A DNA stretch of 64,000 nt from positions 19,408,501 to 19,472,500 of the forward strand of contig OZ017796.1 of assembly GCA_963969395.1 (NCBI GenBank). The letters run 5' to 3'. Made by a program: the position numbers and the translations under genes. The notes under the pieces are model-generated. The model worked only from the letters and a program-made list of their open reading frames with translations, had not been told where the DNA came from and searched no databases. The stretch is from Pseudoscleropodium purum (lineage: Eukaryota; Streptophyta; Bryopsida; Hypnales; Brachytheciaceae). Shown here one piece after another: positions 61,398 to 64,000 of this stretch. Each line of letters opens with the position of its first letter. Positions within the stretch are counted from its first letter, which is position 1.

Positions 61398-64000
61398 GTC
61401 ACATTGCAAAGCTAATCTCACTATGGGAATCACAACAAAACACAATGGAATTTGAAGATGAAACATAAGATGAGACCCCATCCACTGACTAGAGATAGAG
61501 GCCTCATAGTTTACTTTTTGCGATATCCTAAAAGTGTCTACTATAGTGCAATCGTCTTTAAGTTTATCTTCTCAAATGGTACATCTTTCCTACAATCTTC
61601 ATTTTTACCAATGAATGGTTGCTGAAAGGCATAGAATTTAAATGCTTCCTATTGAAGACAAACTTGTTGAGCTAGAATAGAATTAATAAACTCTCATTGA
61701 ATCAATCAAAAGATTAAAAAATCCATTAAGAAATCAACATTAACATTTCAACTAGCCCATACATAATACATCATGCAAGTTAGATCATAGTTCCAAGGAT
61801 CCGAGCCTTTCATCGACACCAAGAGCACCATCTTGCACTAAACCGAATGATCAAAAATCAAAAATAAACAAAGACCACAAGATTAGTAGTTTGATTCGAA
61901 TGTTGAAGCTTCAAATTTTTTCCAATTTTAATAGCAAATGGGAGAGTTTGAAATCATTGTTCTACAAATCTAAGACTCCAATTGGCATCGAAAGTACCTT
62001 CTTGCCAACAATTCAGTGATCCAAATGAGCTCAAGAATTTGAACTATGTATAGAATAAAATTTTGAGTCTCTAAATTTCAATATAACTTAAGTGAGATTG
62101 AAATCAATTGAACAAGGGTCTAGAAAATCTAGTGACACCAAATTATAGCATTCATGTGATCTAAAAATGAATTCTAAAATTAATAAATATAAAAATAGCT
62201 GATCTATATTAAATTAATTTTTAAGAAAATAAACAAGCAAGTACATTTGGGAGAAACTATGATCATTTGAACACGAATCTTGGCTTTCCATCAGCGCCAA
62301 GAGCACTTCCTTCATAGTAGTCATGTGATCTATAAAAAAGAATTCTAAAACCAAACAAGTACAACCATTGTAAATATGTATTAATTGAAAACAATTCTTA
62401 TGAATTTCAAGTACATTTGGAGGGGATGATAATCACTCGAATAGAAGTCTTGGCCTCCCATTTATTATGTTATTTGATAATGGAAAGCTATTAAGCTTTG
62501 TAAGGCTTGACAAAAATTGGTTGTAGCTTTTGTATAGCCAAATTGATCATGTAATGAACAGTGGGGGTTAGACTAGTATTTTGAGATTGTAGGAGGTGTA
62601 AACGGATCTATTTTGGGGCTTTTGGGGGGTGGTTGTAATCCTAGGCTGCCCTTTTGTTTCTTCATTCTCTTTAAGTCTTTTGTGTGAAGGTTTCATAGTG
62701 TTAGGAAATTGTATACCTTGAGGGTTGTTTGTAAATGATGATGGTGTTGCCAATTTTCTTAATCTAAGGTTTCTCCTTGTGTACTTCAAATTGTGTACAA
62801 GACTAGTCCAATCAAGATAGAATAGAAGCTTTTAGGAGTGTTTGAGATGTTTACTACTTGAAGAAAATGGATGAAGTGCTAGTGTTAGAGCACTAGAGTT
62901 GTTTGAGAGGTTTGAGTTTTTGATTAGATTTTGGAGGCATTGATGGGGACATGCGGAAGCGCTGGTGATTCAAGCTGAGCAATTTTGAGTTTGGGAGGTG
63001 CTAATGTGGAATTCAAGGGTATGGAAAAGCTTTTAAGGATTTTAAAAAGATCTTAGAAAAAATTGTTTGGTGTAAGAAATCCACAAAATAAGTTTCAATC
63101 AATTTGGACACAAATTGTAGAAGTTATGTGAGTTTGAGTGAAATAAGGTAACAAGCTCAAAAAGCATTCACTTAAAAAGAAGGTAGGCTTTGTAGAGAAA
63201 TCTTTGAACCAATTTTTTTCCCCAATATTTGGTAAGAAAAGAAATGGGGAGTGTTGCAATCTTCAAATTAATTAAAATTTTTGGAGTCTTTATGAATTAA
63301 CTATCATTTGGGGAAGTACAAGGTGAATATGCCACTATTCATATGCATAGGGTAGAGGAGAAATGAATACTAATAGTTGTAAGAATCAAGCAAGCGAGTG
63401 CATTAAGCCATTTAGAAGGTGCTTCAACTATCCATTAAAATTTTAAAAGCATCCATAAAATACATGCAATGACGTAATTGGTATTGATACCGTGCGCAGT
63501 GTACACTAGCAAGTAAAAAAAAAACCCATATGTGGCGCACTCTAAATGGACTATATATGGGATTTATATGCACACCTGAGTTGTTCTAATGTAGGCACTT
63601 GTTAGTCCTAAAGCTCACTGTCAAAATTCCAAAATGGACCACACCTTCCTTCTACTTGTATGCACTTGTGTAGAAAGTGGCCTAATGACCTCTAAAAATC
63701 TGTTAGAAAGGCTTTAAAAATCATTTGTTAGCATTTATTTCTATTTGTATCCCATTGCTAGATCATGGTTGCTATTCAAAATTTTTAAAAGTGACCAATT
63801 TGGTGCCAAACATTTGTGATACAATGCGCAACCTCTCTTGCAATTTCGAATCAATGGCACCCTGCCCCTTACTAGGTTGCATTCCATGTGACGTTGAATT
63901 TCTTGCACCTTCCCCCTAGGATTTTTACTAGCTTGCATGCACCATGAAGTCTTCAATGAAAATGATGCGCTCCATGACCTTCAATCCAATGAGTGCCAAT
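61398..64000. other. AT-rich intergenic region to the window edge
   Basis: No frame above 73 codons and no recognised domain; copies of a phrase like GCGCCAAGAGCACTTCC recur near 61820, 61990 and 62295, hinting at an old degenerate tandem repeat of about 200-300 bases. Confidence 0.4.

Overview
This is a nuclear window from a land plant. The evidence is a WD40 gene with eleven short coding exons and ordinary plant introns, a TPD1-type secreted cysteine-rich protein (a plant family), four perfect plant telomere-type units (TTTAGGG class) at 16.2 kb, and a dense population of small DNA transposons. The background is strongly AT-rich with islands of higher GC at the genes. I cannot fix the lineage; the short introns fit a bryophyte-like or other compact-intron genome better than a conifer, but that is inference.

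Layout. 0-9.8 kb is transposon-derived: a TTAA-bounded element (2.1-3.1 kb), hAT-type elements with target duplications (1.43-1.71, 3.66-6.26 and 7.35-7.65 kb), including an array of hairpin units and a large inverted repeat. 9.8-15.6 kb is a gene island with a minus-strand WD40 gene (14309 down to 10645, 547 codons) whose reading frame holds in every exon except for one in-frame TGA at codon 363. 15.6-42 kb has no recognisable intact gene: it holds MITEs, minisatellites, a degenerate dyad-rich array, several TTAA-bounded elements, and an unexplained GC-rich island at 31.3-32.0 kb. 42-46.7 kb is the second gene island: a long GC-rich leader, then a TPD1-like gene (44010-45460) followed directly by a second, phase-compatible copy of its last two exons (45883-46399). 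46.7-64 kb is again mostly repeats, including a Tourist-type MITE placed exactly at the end of a foldback element (50.0-51.1 kb) and a decayed pogo/Tigger-like DDE transposase (51.5-52.4 kb).

The most coherent unreported-looking system is the TTAA-bounded element family. Elements of about 0.74-0.94 kb share terminal inverted repeats beginning TTAACCCCTAAAG/ATTCC; the decayed transposase lies between left and right halves of the same family, which makes it the likely remnant of the autonomous partner. The transposase carries many in-frame stops that look like C-to-T decay. The second point of interest is the tandem TPD1 exon cassette, which could give two alternative secreted ligands from one signal-peptide exon.
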